From contig JAFVTT010000034.1 in the NCBI GenBank assembly GCA_017503065.1, positions 1 through 64,000 of the forward strand: 64,000 nt of DNA, given 5' to 3'. Both the position numbers and the translations under genes were made by a program. Of this stretch, positions 49,424 through 59,471 are shown one piece after another. Numbering within the stretch: the first letter of the stretch is position 1; every line of letters starts with the position of its first letter. The notes beneath the pieces were generated by a model. That model saw only the letters and a list, made by a program, of their open reading frames with translations, was not told the DNA's origin and ran no database searches. Origin of the DNA: Bacteroidaceae bacterium. GTDB taxonomy: Bacteria; Bacteroidota; Bacteroidia; Bacteroidales; Bacteroidaceae.

Positions 49424-52147
49424 TTATTTCTTTTTGTTCAAGTTACACTTGTAAGACAATCTTAAAAGAAAATAGGATGGCAGACTGAAACTTTGCAGTT
49501 CAGTACTTCCATATTCGTTAAGACTATATTTTACTGATGTATAACTACGAAACAAATCAACGGCAGTAAGTCTGACAAGCATTTTATCACCACGTAAAAA
49601 ATGACGACCTATGGTTATGTTGCATACACAATTATTACTATTGAAATCGGGGGTGCTATATCCTCTATGATGAATCATTCCTAAAGAAGCCATGAACGAT
49701 ATTTTAGCCGGTAATTTTAAAGTAGCATCGACTCCATATGAGTAGTTCATAATGTTGTCTTGCTCCATACTTTTATTAGTTAACGCGGAGCGTTGCCATT
49801 GGATATCACCCTTAACATCAACTCTATTATTTCCTTTTTCATAAGTAAAAATCAAGGTCTCTTTAATGTCAAGCATACGAAGTGATTTTCGCTCTGTACT
49901 TTTGAACGTCTCCGTGGTGACATAGTTTTGGTTTTGAGCATAGCCAACAGATGTTTCAGAGGATATATAATATGGACTTTCATCACCTAATCTCCATGAA
50001 TTCCTGGAACCTATACTCAAATGCCAAACTCCATCAATATTAATTGGTTTGTGCACAAATCGTCCCGTTTTGGTGTTGTAAGAGTATGATTGGGTTATTT
50101 TATCTTGATACCAGTTCCACTTGGCTTTTAGAATGTGTTGTCTTGTTTTGTGGCTATTATCTAAATAGAATATACTATTTGACAATATTTTTTCATTTTT
50201 TAGATGTTGGTTTCCTACGTACCAGTGCAGAGTGTTAGTAGTATTAGCCGTATTAACCAACATAAGCGCATCTGGAAGAATAGATTCATAGTTTATTTTA
50301 AAATCTATAGTTCTTCGTTTTTTGCCATAAGAGAAACTGAGGCTTGGTTCGAAAAGCCAATAATTACGTATTGAACTAGTGTCAGTATGGTCTTTTGAAT
50401 AGACAAAACATTGATTTGCAAATCGTAAAGGTAATGATAACACAAATGAGGTATTTGATTCATCGGTCCACTTCTCATAAGTATACGAAAACGCTGCCTT
50501 TGCAAATCTGTTTGTCTGCTTTAGGTTGTAACTATTCTGCTCATCTCTGGCAAGGAGATTGATGTCAAAACGCGTGTCTTGTTCCAAATGATGTTTTTGA
50601 TCATATGATAGGCTCAATTTATATGTACCATTTCTAAAATCTTTTATGGAATATGTCGTTCCCAACTGAAAGTTCAGATTACTGAATGAGGAATTTATAT
50701 CATAGTTGTTATAAAAATTTGATTGCATAAAGAGTGTTTGTCTATTCTCTGTTCCTCGGAGTTTATTGTTGTCATAATTGATTAAGGCACTGACGTCAAT
50801 AACATCACCCCAATTTAGTTTATGTGTGGATGCTATGCTATGAGATAAAGATATTTTTCTTGCGTTGGTGGTTGATTGGAAATCTTGGAATGATGCTGGG
50901 CTCTTGTATTCTTGGGATGAAATATTCTTGCTATCGGAATATAGTATGTTTGTCTGCATCAGGAAATAAAATGGGACTTTCAAGGTAAATGTATTACGAG
51001 CAGATACATTAAAAGAAGAGGTGTTGTTTTGGTTGTACGTGGAATCCCTCATTATAGAGTCTGCTGCTAATATTGTCTCTGCATACTGTGTATCCTCATT
51101 CTTGGCATCGGCCCATCCAACGTAAACCTCCGTATCGTTTTTCCATTTATCTGCATCAATACTAACATTGCCCTGCAGTGTCTCTCTGGTGGTGCGACCT
51201 ATTCTATAAAAATCGTTATTTTCATCCCATTGACCATCTCCCCAAGGTTTATATTCTGAATTTAGATTATTGGCATTGCCAATCAACGTTATTCGCGAAT
51301 GGTCTGTGAATCTCATTCCAAATAATCTTCCCCAAAAAGCATCCTGCGTACCACCACCAACCTCTACATTGGCGATGTAGCCCTGCTGGTATTGCCTCTT
51401 CATGTTTACATCCATTACATAGTCTTTCTTTTCATTTTCCAATCCAGCATATACCGTACGCTCAGTATCTCGATAATATACTTTTACGTTCTGTACCATG
51501 TAATAAGGCAGATTTTCTAACATTACCCTGTTGTTACCTTTAAAGAAATCTTTGCCATTAAGAAGCATGTAATCGATTTTCTTTCCATTGACGAAAATTT
51601 CTCCATTATCCTTTAATTCCACACCAGGCAACTGTTTGATAAGTCCATCCAACATACTGCCATCAGCCACATTGAATGCATCTGCATTAAAAATAACGGT
51701 ATCACCTCGGTGTACAACCTTGATTTTAGTTGCCACCACCTCTAACTGCTCAAGAGTTTTTTCAAAAGCACGTGACCTACGCTTCATATATATGCATGGT
51801 AGGTCTATTTGAGTGTTTCTAGCAATACGTTTTAGATCATATGTCATATAAGTTGTTTCATAGTCTTTATGCTCGACCTTCAGTATGTATTTATTTTTTC
51901 GAGCTGGTACACGGAACGAAAAGAAAGCATCGTTATTGAATACCATTGCTTCAAAATTGGATATTTCAATACTATCTGATGTCATCAATGTTATCTTGGT
52001 GCCATTTTGACCAATTTCAGTGAAGCTATCGAGGACTTTGCCTACAAGCAATATACTCCTATCTGTTCCTTTGGTCTGTGCAAATATTTGCACTGTTTGT
52101 AGAGTAAGTAAAAATAATAATAATAGTTTATTTTGCTTTTTGGTCAT
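49424..52147 (-). CDS. Outer-membrane beta-barrel protein with TonB-plug-like segment
   Basis: This 907-residue protein has a signal peptide (NKLLLLFLLTLQTVQIFAQ), an N-terminal carboxypeptidase-regulatory-like domain (about 30-110, ILLVGKVLDSF...), and a plug-like segment (VIFNADAFNVADGSMLDGLI, LPGVELKDNGEIFVNGKKI). About 650 residues of beta-barrel strands follow, ending YFLLRLSYKC. It matches the outer-membrane beta-barrel family seen in Bacteroidetes. The ligand is unknown. It lies 194 bp after an ABC ATPase gene in the same direction, suggesting the outer-membrane part of an export system. The gene is clearly more AT-rich than the ABC and regulator genes. Confidence 0.85.
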   Translation of the reverse strand: MTKKQNKLLLLFLLTLQTVQIFAQTKGTDRSILLVGKVLDSFTEIGQNGTKITLMTSDSIEISNFEAMVFNNDAFFSFRVPARKNKYILKVEHKDYETTYMTYDLKRIARNTQIDLPCIYMKRRSRAFEKTLEQLEVVATKIKVVHRGDTVIFNADAFNVADGSMLDGLIKQLPGVELKDNGEIFVNGKKIDYMLLNGKDFFKGNNRVMLENLPYYMVQNVKVYYRDTERTVYAGLENEKKDYVMDVNMKRQYQQGYIANVEVGGGTQDAFWGRLFGMRFTDHSRITLIGNANNLNSEYKPWGDGQWDENNDFYRIGRTTRETLQGNVSIDADKWKNDTEVYVGWADAKNEDTQYAETILAADSIMRDSTYNQNNTSSFNVSARNTFTLKVPFYFLMQTNILYSDSKNISSQEYKSPASFQDFQSTTNARKISLSHSIASTHKLNWGDVIDVSALINYDNNKLRGTENRQTLFMQSNFYNNYDINSSFSNLNFQLGTTYSIKDFRNGTYKLSLSYDQKHHLEQDTRFDINLLARDEQNSYNLKQTNRFAKAAFSYTYEKWTDESNTSFVLSLPLRFANQCFVYSKDHTDTSSIRNYWLFEPSLSFSYGKKRRTIDFKINYESILPDALMLVNTANTTNTLHWYVGNQHLKNEKILSNSIFYLDNSHKTRQHILKAKWNWYQDKITQSYSYNTKTGRFVHKPINIDGVWHLSIGSRNSWRLGDESPYYISSETSVGYAQNQNYVTTETFKSTERKSLRMLDIKETLIFTYEKGNNRVDVKGDIQWQRSALTNKSMEQDNIMNYSYGVDATLKLPAKISFMASLGMIHHRGYSTPDFNSNNCVCNITIGRHFLRGDKMLVRLTAVDLFRSYTSVKYSLNEYGSTELQSFSLPSYFLLRLSYKCNLNKKK

Positions 52148-52280
52148 ATTTAAATATCATAGTTCATAGTCGTAAATAGGCATCCAAATATCGTCATTTT
52201 GCGGTAATGCTCCGTATTTAACTTTTATTCGTAGTAATAGAAAGTCGAAATCGTATATCTCCAGTCTCGACTCTAAATTA

Positions 52281-52297
52281 AACCCAAATCGGTCATT
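52281..52297. repeat. AACCCAAATCGGTCATT direct repeat copy
   Basis: A 17-bp exact copy of 48448-48464. The two copies bracket the AT-rich OMP gene. Confidence 0.75.
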
Positions 52298-52341
52298 GGA
52301 CCACTTTAATTAAATACTACAATAAAAATAGTATAACACAA

Positions 52342-53007
52342 TTATTCGTCCACCACGCAACCGTCGAAGAGGTTGACTATGCGGTCGGAATAGGCGGCAT
52401 CTCGTGCCGAGTGTGTCACCATCACTATTGTTGTACCTTCGCGATGCAATTCGCGCAACAGCCCCATCACCTCCAGACCATTCTTCGAGTCAAGGTTTCC
52501 CGTAGGCTCGTCGGCCAGGATTACCTTGGGTTGCATCACCACGGCACGTGCTATGGCAGTACGTTGTTGCTGACCACCCGACAGCTGAGAGGGGAAGTGC
52601 TTGGCACGATGCTCAATGGCCATACGTTTCAGGGCATCGGTGATGCGACGCTTGCGCTCGTCGGCAGGAACTTTCATGTACAATAGAGGCAGTTCGATGT
52701 TTTCCTCTACGGTAAGTTCGTCAATCAGATTAAAGCTCTGGAAGATGAAGCCCAGTGTGCCACGTCTAATCACATTGCGCTCCTTTTCGGTCAGTGCGCA
52801 CATATCTCTGCCATCAAGGAAATACTGACCATCGGTGGGTCTGTCCAGCAAGCCAAGAATATTCAGCAGCGTAGACTTGCCACAACCCGAAGGTCCCATT
52901 ATGGCTACAAACTCGCCCTGCTTTACCTCAAGGGAAACGTTAATCAATGCATGCGTCTCAACCTCCTCCGTGCGAAACACTTTTGATATACTATCAGTCT
53001 TAATCAT
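52342..53007 (-). CDS. MacB/LolD-type ABC ATP-binding protein
   Basis: The 221-residue ATPase has Walker [35 protein letters not shown], Walker [16 protein letters not shown] and H-loop TIVMVTHSA. It would power the FtsX-type permease encoded 68 bp upstream. Family members export peptides, antibiotics or lipoproteins. Confidence 0.92.
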   Translation of the reverse strand: MIKTDSISKVFRTEEVETHALINVSLEVKQGEFVAIMGPSGCGKSTLLNILGLLDRPTDGQYFLDGRDMCALTEKERNVIRRGTLGFIFQSFNLIDELTVEENIELPLLYMKVPADERKRRITDALKRMAIEHRAKHFPSQLSGGQQQRTAIARAVVMQPKVILADEPTGNLDSKNGLEVMGLLRELHREGTTIVMVTHSARDAAYSDRIVNLFDGCVVDE

Positions 53008-53075
53008 AATATTATCTCGTTAAATTTTCTAATCCATTATCTATACTCGTTCCTCTGCACTCTGTACTCTTTCCT

Positions 53076-55388
53076 CTACGCCTTAATCACCTCTGCTGGT
53101 TTCTCCCTGAAGCACTGGCGCACCTTCCATGCCACCATGGATGCTACCAGTATGCCTATGCCAAGTACAATGTACACGGGCTGTTGCCATCCCAGTGTGA
53201 TGCAGGAACTAAAGGTTTGCAACCACAATGTCATCAGGTAATAGCCCGTACAGATGCCAATCGTGGCGCCTATGAGCACAATGAACATATAGGTGCGGAG
53301 AGTGGTGCGAAGGCACACCCCATAGTTTGCACCGAAGATGCGACGGATTGCAAGGGAGCGGCGCTGGCGTTGGAGGTCGGCACTGACGAGAGTGAGAAGA
53401 CCGAAGAACGCTATGCCAAAGCCTACGACAGAAAGTATGGAATATAGCCACAGATAGTTCTGCTCCTTCTCGTAAGTATCAGATATCATATCTCCAAAGT
53501 TGACCACACGGACAAGTCCGGCATCCACATTCATGTCCCTACGACGCAACAGTTCCTCCACAGCCGCTATACCTTCTTTCTCCTTGCCGGGATGGAAACA
53601 GAAGTAGGCAACATTTGTGTCCCAGTTATTGTGATAATGGCTATAGGCAACCAAGTAGGGTTCTTGATGCATATTTATTGTACAAATATCCAGGATACCT
53701 ACTGCTTCCAAACCATTTGGCAGAAAGGGATTCTCTGGTGTGATGCCAAAATACTTCGCGGTATTTGTACCGAGTAAAATCTGACCCATTTTCATTTCAA
53801 ACTCCCCATCTGCATCTTTCCATAGATTTGGCTTGATTTCGAATAGACGCATTGCAGCAGGAGTCAATTGCAAGGTCCACATATTCTTGTCAAATCCCTC
53901 AAAGGGCGTGACAGTATTTGAGGTAACATCATAAAACGGGGCTTGTACGATACAGGTGTCTACTGCTGCTATTGATGCAACCTCATGTGCAAATTCGGTG
54001 GAACTGACCAGAACCTGGTCTTTTGCATCAGTAGTTTTTATAGTGTAGACTTTGTGTGCATTAAATCCCAAGCCATCGTGGCTGACATACCTCAATTGTC
54101 TGCCACCATTCCACACCAGAAAGAGCAATAATACGCTGACGCTTATCTGCGTTGTTACAAAGATATGGTTCAAGAACGAGGATTTGCCTTGCGGTGCGCC
54201 ATGGATGGCTTTCTTGTACTTTTTGTGTTGCAGATACACAGGTATTGTGCACAGAAAAATCAAGAGCACCACCATTGCGAACCATACCGTCACGAGCCAT
54301 TGCATCACATCGCATTCCGGCATCTGCATATACTCCAGGAAAGCGTTGTAACCCAGTTCCTGTATTATGCACGTACAAAATCCAACGGCAAGAAGTACCA
54401 ATAGCACCTCGGCATAGATGCGTCGCAAGGTGTCGGAACCTGCACCGAAACTCAATCTTAGGCGATGCTCTGTCCAACGGCTTTCGGCATTTGTATTAAG
54501 CAATGCCAAGTATGAGAATGACGCAGATATGAGCAACAAGGCAGACAGTATAAGGAATATTCCAGGATAAAGGGCTGCCTTCCAGAAACTGCTATTGCTC
54601 CACAACAGGTGAAACATTCTTACTGGTACCAGTCTTAATGCTGCTACCTTGTCCTCCATATTCTCATTGTTCTGTTCTATCAATGCCATCAAGGCCTTGC
54701 TGTCTGTGGTCCTTGTAACAATCAATGCGATATTGTGTTTACATGTGTATTTACTAAACCATGTCACATTCTCTATCTTACGATATAAAAACGCCTGAGC
54801 ACCTGTAATCATGCTTCCTTCTTCTCCTTTGACTATACCACACACTTTTGCCTGTATGCTTTTGTTATGGTCTTCTTCTAAAGTTATCTCCACCATAGTA
54901 CCCACTAAATCGGTTGTGCCATACAGAACCTGTGCGGCTTGTTCGGAGACGACCACTTCACCTTCTTCTTGTACAGGTCGGCCGTAGATAAAATCCGCTT
55001 GTACCACATCAAAGAATTCGGGAGTTACCAATAGCACAGGCCTAGTCTGATTGGATGCACTATCTGTCCTTCCTTTTAATTTATTGCCACTTAGTGATGC
55101 CATAGTAGCAATCATACCTTCAGGCATATTCTTTATCAGTTCGCGTGCTTTTTTTACCGTAAAGAAATAATTGGATTGTGTGAGTCCTTCTGGTGTGTAT
55201 GCTTGTAAAGCATATACATCGGCATCGTCACCGATGCCATGCTCTTCGTGCGTTATTTCCCATATACCAGCAGCGGAGAATACAAAGGCAGCCATGGCAA
55301 ACGACAAGATGCCCACTATGAGGCAGGTCTGTAGCCTGTTGCGCTTGATGTGGCGCAGGGCTTGAAGAAAGTTAATCAGAAGTAGTCT
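53076..55388 (-). CDS. FtsX-like ABC permease (tandem MacB-type)
   Basis: The 770-residue protein carries two FtsX units. A first helix (about 20-44) and large extracytoplasmic domain are followed by a helix cluster (about 270-390). A further helix (about 410-430), a second extracytoplasmic domain and three C-terminal helices (about 645-755) complete it. RLSFGAGSDTLRRIYAEVLL and LAIRRIFGANYG are the conserved coupling motifs. ATG 55388 (MRLLLINFLQALRHIKRNR) is preferred over 55454 because a sigma-54 promoter lies at 55496-55481. Confidence 0.9.
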   Translation of the reverse strand, partial: RLLLINFLQALRHIKRNRLQTCLIVGILSFAMAAFVFSAAGIWEITHEEHGIGDDADVYALQAYTPEGLTQSNYFFTVKKARELIKNMPEGMIATMASLSGNKLKGRTDSASNQTRPVLLVTPEFFDVVQADFIYGRPVQEEGEVVVSEQAAQVLYGTTDLVGTMVEITLEEDHNKSIQAKVCGIVKGEEGSMITGAQAFLYRKIENVTWFSKYTCKHNIALIVTRTTDSKALMALIEQNNENMEDKVAALRLVPVRMFHLLWSNSSFWKAALYPGIFLILSALLLISASFSYLALLNTNAESRWTEHRLRLSFGAGSDTLRRIYAEVLLVLLAVGFCTCIIQELGYNAFLEYMQMPECDVMQWLVTVWFAMVVLLIFLCTIPVYLQHKKYKKAIHGAPQGKSSFLNHIFVTTQISVSVLLLFLVWNGGRQLRYVSHDGLGFNAHKVYTIKTTDAKDQVLVSSTEFAHEVASIAAVDTCIVQAPFYDVTSNTVTPFEGFDKNMWTLQLTPAAMRLFEIKPNLWKDADGEFEMKMGQILLGTNTAKYFGITPENPFLPNGLEAVGILDICTINMHQEPYLVAYSHYHNNWDTNVAYFCFHPGKEKEGIAAVEELLRRRDMNVDAGLVRVVNFGDMISDTYEKEQNYLWLYSILSVVGFGIAFFGLLTLVSADLQRQRRSLAIRRIFGANYGVCLRTTLRTYMFIVLIGATIGICTGYYLMTLWLQTFSSCITLGWQQPVYIVLGIGILVASMVAWKVRQCFREKPAEVIKA

Positions 55389-55480
55389 CATATATTTAGT
55401 ATTTAAGTTTTGTTGTTGTCGCCTTTGGGGTAACTGTATTCCAGAGCGAGGCAAATGGCAGTCCTACCCTGATATTACCA

Positions 55481-55496
55481 TGCAAAAACCGTGCCA
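55481..55496 (-). promoter_or_regulatory. Sigma-54 (-24/-12) promoter of the ABC export operon
   Basis: The minus strand reads TGGCACGGTTTTTGCA, matching TGGCAC-N5-TTGCA with GG and GC exactly 10 nt apart. It lies about 93 nt before the permease ATG. The NtrC-type regulator encoded at 56832-58193 carries the GAFTGA sigma-54 contact motif. Confidence 0.85.
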
Positions 55497-55571
55497 AAAC
55501 TTTAACTTGCTAATAGACGAGGTGTTACGCAAAACATCAACCTTATAAAAGTGTGCGTGTCGGCACAACAG

Positions 55572-55589
55572 GTGTGCGCTGGCGCACAC
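55572..55589. promoter_or_regulatory. Palindromic upstream activator site
   Basis: GTGTGCG-CTGG-CGCACAC, about 75 bp upstream of the sigma-54 promoter. A degenerate half-site (AAAGTGTGCG) lies at about 55548-55557. The same GTGTGCG-N4-CGCACAC core occurs at 58297-58314. Confidence 0.7.
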
Positions 55590-55614
55590 TTTGGAACGAC
55601 ACAATCAAGACTGC

Positions 55615-56835
55615 CTACTGAGGCAGGACTATGGTGAAGGTACTGCCACGACCGGGGCTGGACTTTACCTGTAGTCGCCCACGATGCTGCTTGACGATTT
55701 GCTTGCAGAGGCTCAGACCTATGCCGGAACCTTGTGGCTTGGTGGTGAAGAAAGGAACGAAAATACTATCCATGACCTCGGGGAGTATGCCATGGCCATA
55801 GTCGCGCACGGAGATTTCAATATTGCCGTCGGCCATTCTGCTTGCATTGAGTTCGATGACGCCATCGCTGGCTTCGGATGCATTCTTGACAAGGTTGACG
55901 AGCACTTGCATCAGTTGCCTTGGGTCGGCATAAACCTTAAGAGCGGAGGGGGAGACATTGCAACGAAGCCTGTCGCCATAGAATTGCTCCAAGTCGTTGA
56001 AATATTCCTGAACAGGCACGGACTCCATCTGTGGCTGAGGGATGCGTGTGAGTTTGCGGTAATTGTTGACAAACTCCAGCAATCCCTTGCTACGGCGGTG
56101 TATCACTGCCAGAGCAGAGTCTGCACGCTCGTCCATCCCATCTGCGGATTCAGACAAGCCGATGATGGGAGTGAGTGAGTTCATTATCTCATGCGTCAGC
56201 ACGCTCACCAACTTTTGCCATGCCTCTATCTCCGTTTCTTCAATCACTTCGTGTATGTCCCTAAGGCTGACAATGCGGTAGGTCTGCCTGTCCAGTACAA
56301 ACTTGCGCGAGCATACCAGCATCTCGTACACCGTATTGTGATGGGTGTGCGTCACTTTATGTGCCGAGTGTGTGGCTATCCATTCCTGTGGCATGTCGCG
56401 CATGGACCCCAACATCAGTATGGAGGCACGGTTCTGCCATGTTATCTCGCCATCCTCCCTGCACACTAGCACACCAGTGTCTACCTCGTCAAGGACCTGC
56501 TCGTAGTAGTGCTGGCGTATGGCTTCGCTTTGCAGACGTTGCCTGAACATGTCGAACGTGAGGTTCAGTTCCCTGACAATGGCACGCCCAAAGCTGCCCT
56601 TGGACGAAGAAACCCTGTCCGACGTGTCGCCCATGCGTATCAGTTCTATTGTGCCAAGCATGGTGGACAATAGATGCTTTTGCATGGAGACGATATATAT
56701 AATAAGGAATACCTGCACCAGCAGGCATCCGAAGGCGCTGAAGTAGAAATCGTGCAGCAGACACGCTACCAAGGCATAGACGCTCAGCGTGAGCAGGACG
56801 GTTGTGCACAGAACCTTTAGGGTTAGTCTTGTCAT
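55615..56835 (-). CDS. PAS-domain sensor histidine kinase (NtrY/NtrB-like)
   Basis: A 406-residue protein with two N-terminal membrane helices and almost no periplasmic loop. A HAMP-like linker, a PAS domain (about 120-195, VLDEVDTGVLVCREDGEI) and a dimerisation helix with phospho-His in LTHEIMNSLTPI follow. The ATPase domain has N-box LVNLVKNASEAS, DYGHGI and GSGIGLSLCKQIV. ATG 56835 overlaps the regulator stop (CTATGA), so the pair is coupled. The tiny loop suggests intramembrane or envelope sensing. Confidence 0.93.
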   Translation of the reverse strand: MTRLTLKVLCTTVLLTLSVYALVACLLHDFYFSAFGCLLVQVFLIIYIVSMQKHLLSTMLGTIELIRMGDTSDRVSSSKGSFGRAIVRELNLTFDMFRQRLQSEAIRQHYYEQVLDEVDTGVLVCREDGEITWQNRASILMLGSMRDMPQEWIATHSAHKVTHTHHNTVYEMLVCSRKFVLDRQTYRIVSLRDIHEVIEETEIEAWQKLVSVLTHEIMNSLTPIIGLSESADGMDERADSALAVIHRRSKGLLEFVNNYRKLTRIPQPQMESVPVQEYFNDLEQFYGDRLRCNVSPSALKVYADPRQLMQVLVNLVKNASEASDGVIELNASRMADGNIEISVRDYGHGILPEVMDSIFVPFFTTKPQGSGIGLSLCKQIVKQHRGRLQVKSSPGRGSTFTIVLPQ

Positions 56836-58193
56836 AGGCCGTACTTTTCCATCTTTCGGTACAACATGAATCGGGTAATGCCCAGCAGTTTGGACGCACG
56901 GCTTACATTGCCTTCGCAACGCGCCAGTGCCCGCTCTATTGAGATGCGCTCCACGGTTTCCAGGTCTAGCGTCTCTTCCGGATTGGCAGAGGGAGGCCTG
57001 TTGAAGCTATCGGCCGGCAGGTCGTTTATGCCAATAACAGACTTCTTGCACAGGATAACGCCTCGCTCTATCAGGTGTTGCAGTTCGCGCACATTGCCCG
57101 GCCAACTGTATTCCTTCAGTCGTTTGAGCAGTTCGGCAGAAAGCCCGGTGATGTTCTTGGAATACTTGCGGGCATAGATGTTGGTAAAGTGCTTTGCCAG
57201 CAGGGGAATGTCTGTAATGCGTTCGCGCAATGGCGGAACACGCAGTTCTATGGTATTGATGCGATAGAGCAGGTCCTGGCGGAAGGTTCCCTCTGCCACT
57301 GCCCTGTGTATGTCAATATTGGTGGCGCAGATAAGGCGGACATCAATGGGGACGACCTTTGTGGAACCAAGACGCGAGCATTGGCGCTTTTCTATGCATG
57401 TCAGCAATTTTGCCTGAATCTCTGTCCTTAGATTTCCTATCTCGTCCAGAAACAGGGTTCCGCCATTGGCGCTCTCCATGCGTCCTGCCTTGGCACTCAG
57501 GGCACCGGTGAAGGCACCTCGCTCGTATCCGAACAATTCGCCTTCAAATAAGGTCTCGGGTACAGCTCCCAGGTCAATGCCTACAAAGGGTTTGCTATTG
57601 CGCAAGGAATGCCTGTAGATGTATCGTGCCAGGACATCCTTGCCCGTACCGTTCTCGCCAAGGATGAGAATGTTGGCGTCCGTTTTGGCCACTTCCCTGG
57701 CAAGGGTAAGCAGCTGTTGCATGGATTCGCTTTCGCCTATTATCTCCGTGCCGGCATGCGAGGTGCCTGTGGATTGCGCTCTCGCCGTAGATTCCTCGCA
57801 GCCCAAACCTTTCAGCCGCATGGCAGAAGAAAGCATTGTCATCAGTTGGCTCCTCTCCCAAGGCTTGGGCAGGAAGTCTGTGGCACCTGCCTTAATGGCG
57901 CGTACCACTTTGGGCGTATCGCTATAGGCTGTCATCATGATAACAGCCAGGTCCTTGTCTATCTTCAGCATATCCCTGAGCAACTGGAACCCCTCTTCGC
58001 CGCTCACTGCATCGCGGGTGAAGTTCATGTCCATCAGCACTACATCTGGTTTATACTTCTTGCATAGCATCAAGGCACGCTCGGGTGTGTAGGCAACTCT
58101 TACCCATTCGCAACGTGGCGCCAACTGGTTGTTGATGGTGAAAAGCACATCTGCGTTGTCGTCAACAACAAGGATTTTTCCAAACTTCTCCAT
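56832..58193 (-). CDS. Sigma-54-dependent NtrC-type response regulator
   Basis: The 453-residue protein has a receiver domain (LVVDDNADVLF, phospho-Asp in VVLMDMNFT, Lys in PKPWER), an AAA+ domain with GENGTGKDVLAR, ELFGYERGAFTGAL (GAFTGA), GGTLFLDEIGNL and LRERITDIPLL, and a Fis-type HTH (NVSRASKLLGITRFMLYRKM). It activates sigma-54 RNA polymerase after phosphorylation by the kinase encoded downstream. Palindromic sites upstream of this gene and upstream of the ABC operon suggest autoregulation plus activation of export. Confidence 0.95.
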   Translation of the reverse strand: MEKFGKILVVDDNADVLFTINNQLAPRCEWVRVAYTPERALMLCKKYKPDVVLMDMNFTRDAVSGEEGFQLLRDMLKIDKDLAVIMMTAYSDTPKVVRAIKAGATDFLPKPWERSQLMTMLSSAMRLKGLGCEESTARAQSTGTSHAGTEIIGESESMQQLLTLAREVAKTDANILILGENGTGKDVLARYIYRHSLRNSKPFVGIDLGAVPETLFEGELFGYERGAFTGALSAKAGRMESANGGTLFLDEIGNLRTEIQAKLLTCIEKRQCSRLGSTKVVPIDVRLICATNIDIHRAVAEGTFRQDLLYRINTIELRVPPLRERITDIPLLAKHFTNIYARKYSKNITGLSAELLKRLKEYSWPGNVRELQHLIERGVILCKKSVIGINDLPADSFNRPPSANPEETLDLETVERISIERALARCEGNVSRASKLLGITRFMLYRKMEKYGL

Positions 58194-58289
58194 TCTATGT
58201 CAAAAGCAGATTACATTGTCATATGCACGCAAAATTATACATAATAAACGACTCTGCACAGAACAACGCCCTAAAACACCTCTCTTAAA

Positions 58290-58321
58290 AGTAAAAGTGT
58301 GCGAAACCGCACACTTTTACT
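58290..58321. promoter_or_regulatory. 14-bp-arm palindrome upstream of the response regulator
   Basis: AGTAAAAGTGTGCG, four bases, CGCACACTTTTACT. The core equals the site at 55572-55589. It could alternatively terminate the leftward lipoprotein transcript, since TTTTAAG follows on the minus strand. Confidence 0.65.
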
Positions 58322-58396
58322 CCTTTACACTTCCATCGTGTCCATGAACCTGCCGTACGCCAGCGCACGGCCATCAAACTCCAACGTTAGCCTTGG

Positions 58397-59368
58397 TTAT
58401 TCATATGGCTGCCATTCAATCTTAGGATTGGTATTGTAGTACAAGCGGAAATGCTCTTCGAATGTGGATACCTTTCCGAAAGGAACAATGCATCTGTATA
58501 TGAAAACCTCTTCTTTCACAGGCACCTCAGTAAGATATTCTCTGTAGAACTTTTTACGATATTCGCAGGTTGCTGGCATCTTGATGGTAAAGGCAACATG
58601 GTCATACTGTTCTTCAGGAATGTCAGCTAACCATAGAACAACTTCTTCCTGCAGCCATGTGTCTTTGGCAAAGAACTCTTTTGCGTTCAGTCTTGGTTGC
58701 TTCTGACCATAATTGAAAATCATGCTGAAATTATCCAATGTGCCTTGTGGAAGGCATGCGTTCTCTCCCCTTACGAGAAAATGCTCGCTAAGGTTTGTTC
58801 CTGGTGCCTTGCCGAAAAGAGTCTTATCTGCGGTAATGGTAAAATCACCAGTGTGTCGGGCGATATTAAATTTGCACATGGAATAATATTGTAGAAATAT
58901 GGAATCTTCTGCCGTTGCGCCAGGAGCAAATTTGTGCGAACTCCGTTTTTCTTCTGGGGTATAGGTTAGTTCGGAACGTGCGCTTTCAACCAGTTTAGCA
59001 AATTGACTTTGGGCCCAGTTGTCTTTTTGTAATTCCGAGGCTACATTTGAGCCTGCTCTCTCTTGGCAAAGCAATATGCAAAAGTTGCCATAATTCAAGG
59101 GTGCGTGCTGCGCGGTACTGTCAATGTGATTATAATCGTAACTATGGTACATATTCGAAGAGTCACGAAAGTAGTAGGTGCCATAATTTACCAATATTTG
59201 AAAATCCGTGGTGTCCAAGACATAGCAAAATGTTCTTCCGAGATTCTCTGGATCATCTATCCAAGCTTCTGGTGCTGGATGGTATCCTGCTATGGGGTAG
59301 TCTTTATCGCAGGATATCATGGCAACAACCGTGAAGATAGTTAATACTACAAATGATAATTTTTTCAT
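58397..59368 (-). CDS. Hypothetical lipoprotein, 323 residues
   Basis: The signal MKKLSFVVLTIFTVVAMISC ends at a lipobox Cys. The mature protein is rich in aromatic and beta-strand text (FQILVNYGTYYFRD, DSIFLQYYSMCKFNIAR, YDHVAFTIKMPATCEYRKKF) and contains no recognised domain. It lies upstream of the two-component genes on the same strand, separated by about 200 bp, and is AT-rich. It may be an accessory surface protein. The function is unknown. Confidence 0.7.
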   Translation of the reverse strand: MKKLSFVVLTIFTVVAMISCDKDYPIAGYHPAPEAWIDDPENLGRTFCYVLDTTDFQILVNYGTYYFRDSSNMYHSYDYNHIDSTAQHAPLNYGNFCILLCQERAGSNVASELQKDNWAQSQFAKLVESARSELTYTPEEKRSSHKFAPGATAEDSIFLQYYSMCKFNIARHTGDFTITADKTLFGKAPGTNLSEHFLVRGENACLPQGTLDNFSMIFNYGQKQPRLNAKEFFAKDTWLQEEVVLWLADIPEEQYDHVAFTIKMPATCEYRKKFYREYLTEVPVKEEVFIYRCIVPFGKVSTFEEHFRLYYNTNPKIEWQPYE

Positions 59369-59471
59369 GAGTCTTAATATTTATATGTGATTTTATGACA
59401 TTTGATAAAGACAAAGTTATGGATTTATTCCTTTTCGCACTCTTATATTTGATTTTTTTTAGATAAATTAA

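Noticed and set aside
58290..58321. Reading the palindrome only as a terminator
   Set aside because: Termination remains possible, but the core is identical to the site upstream of the sigma-54 promoter, so a binding site is the better single explanation.
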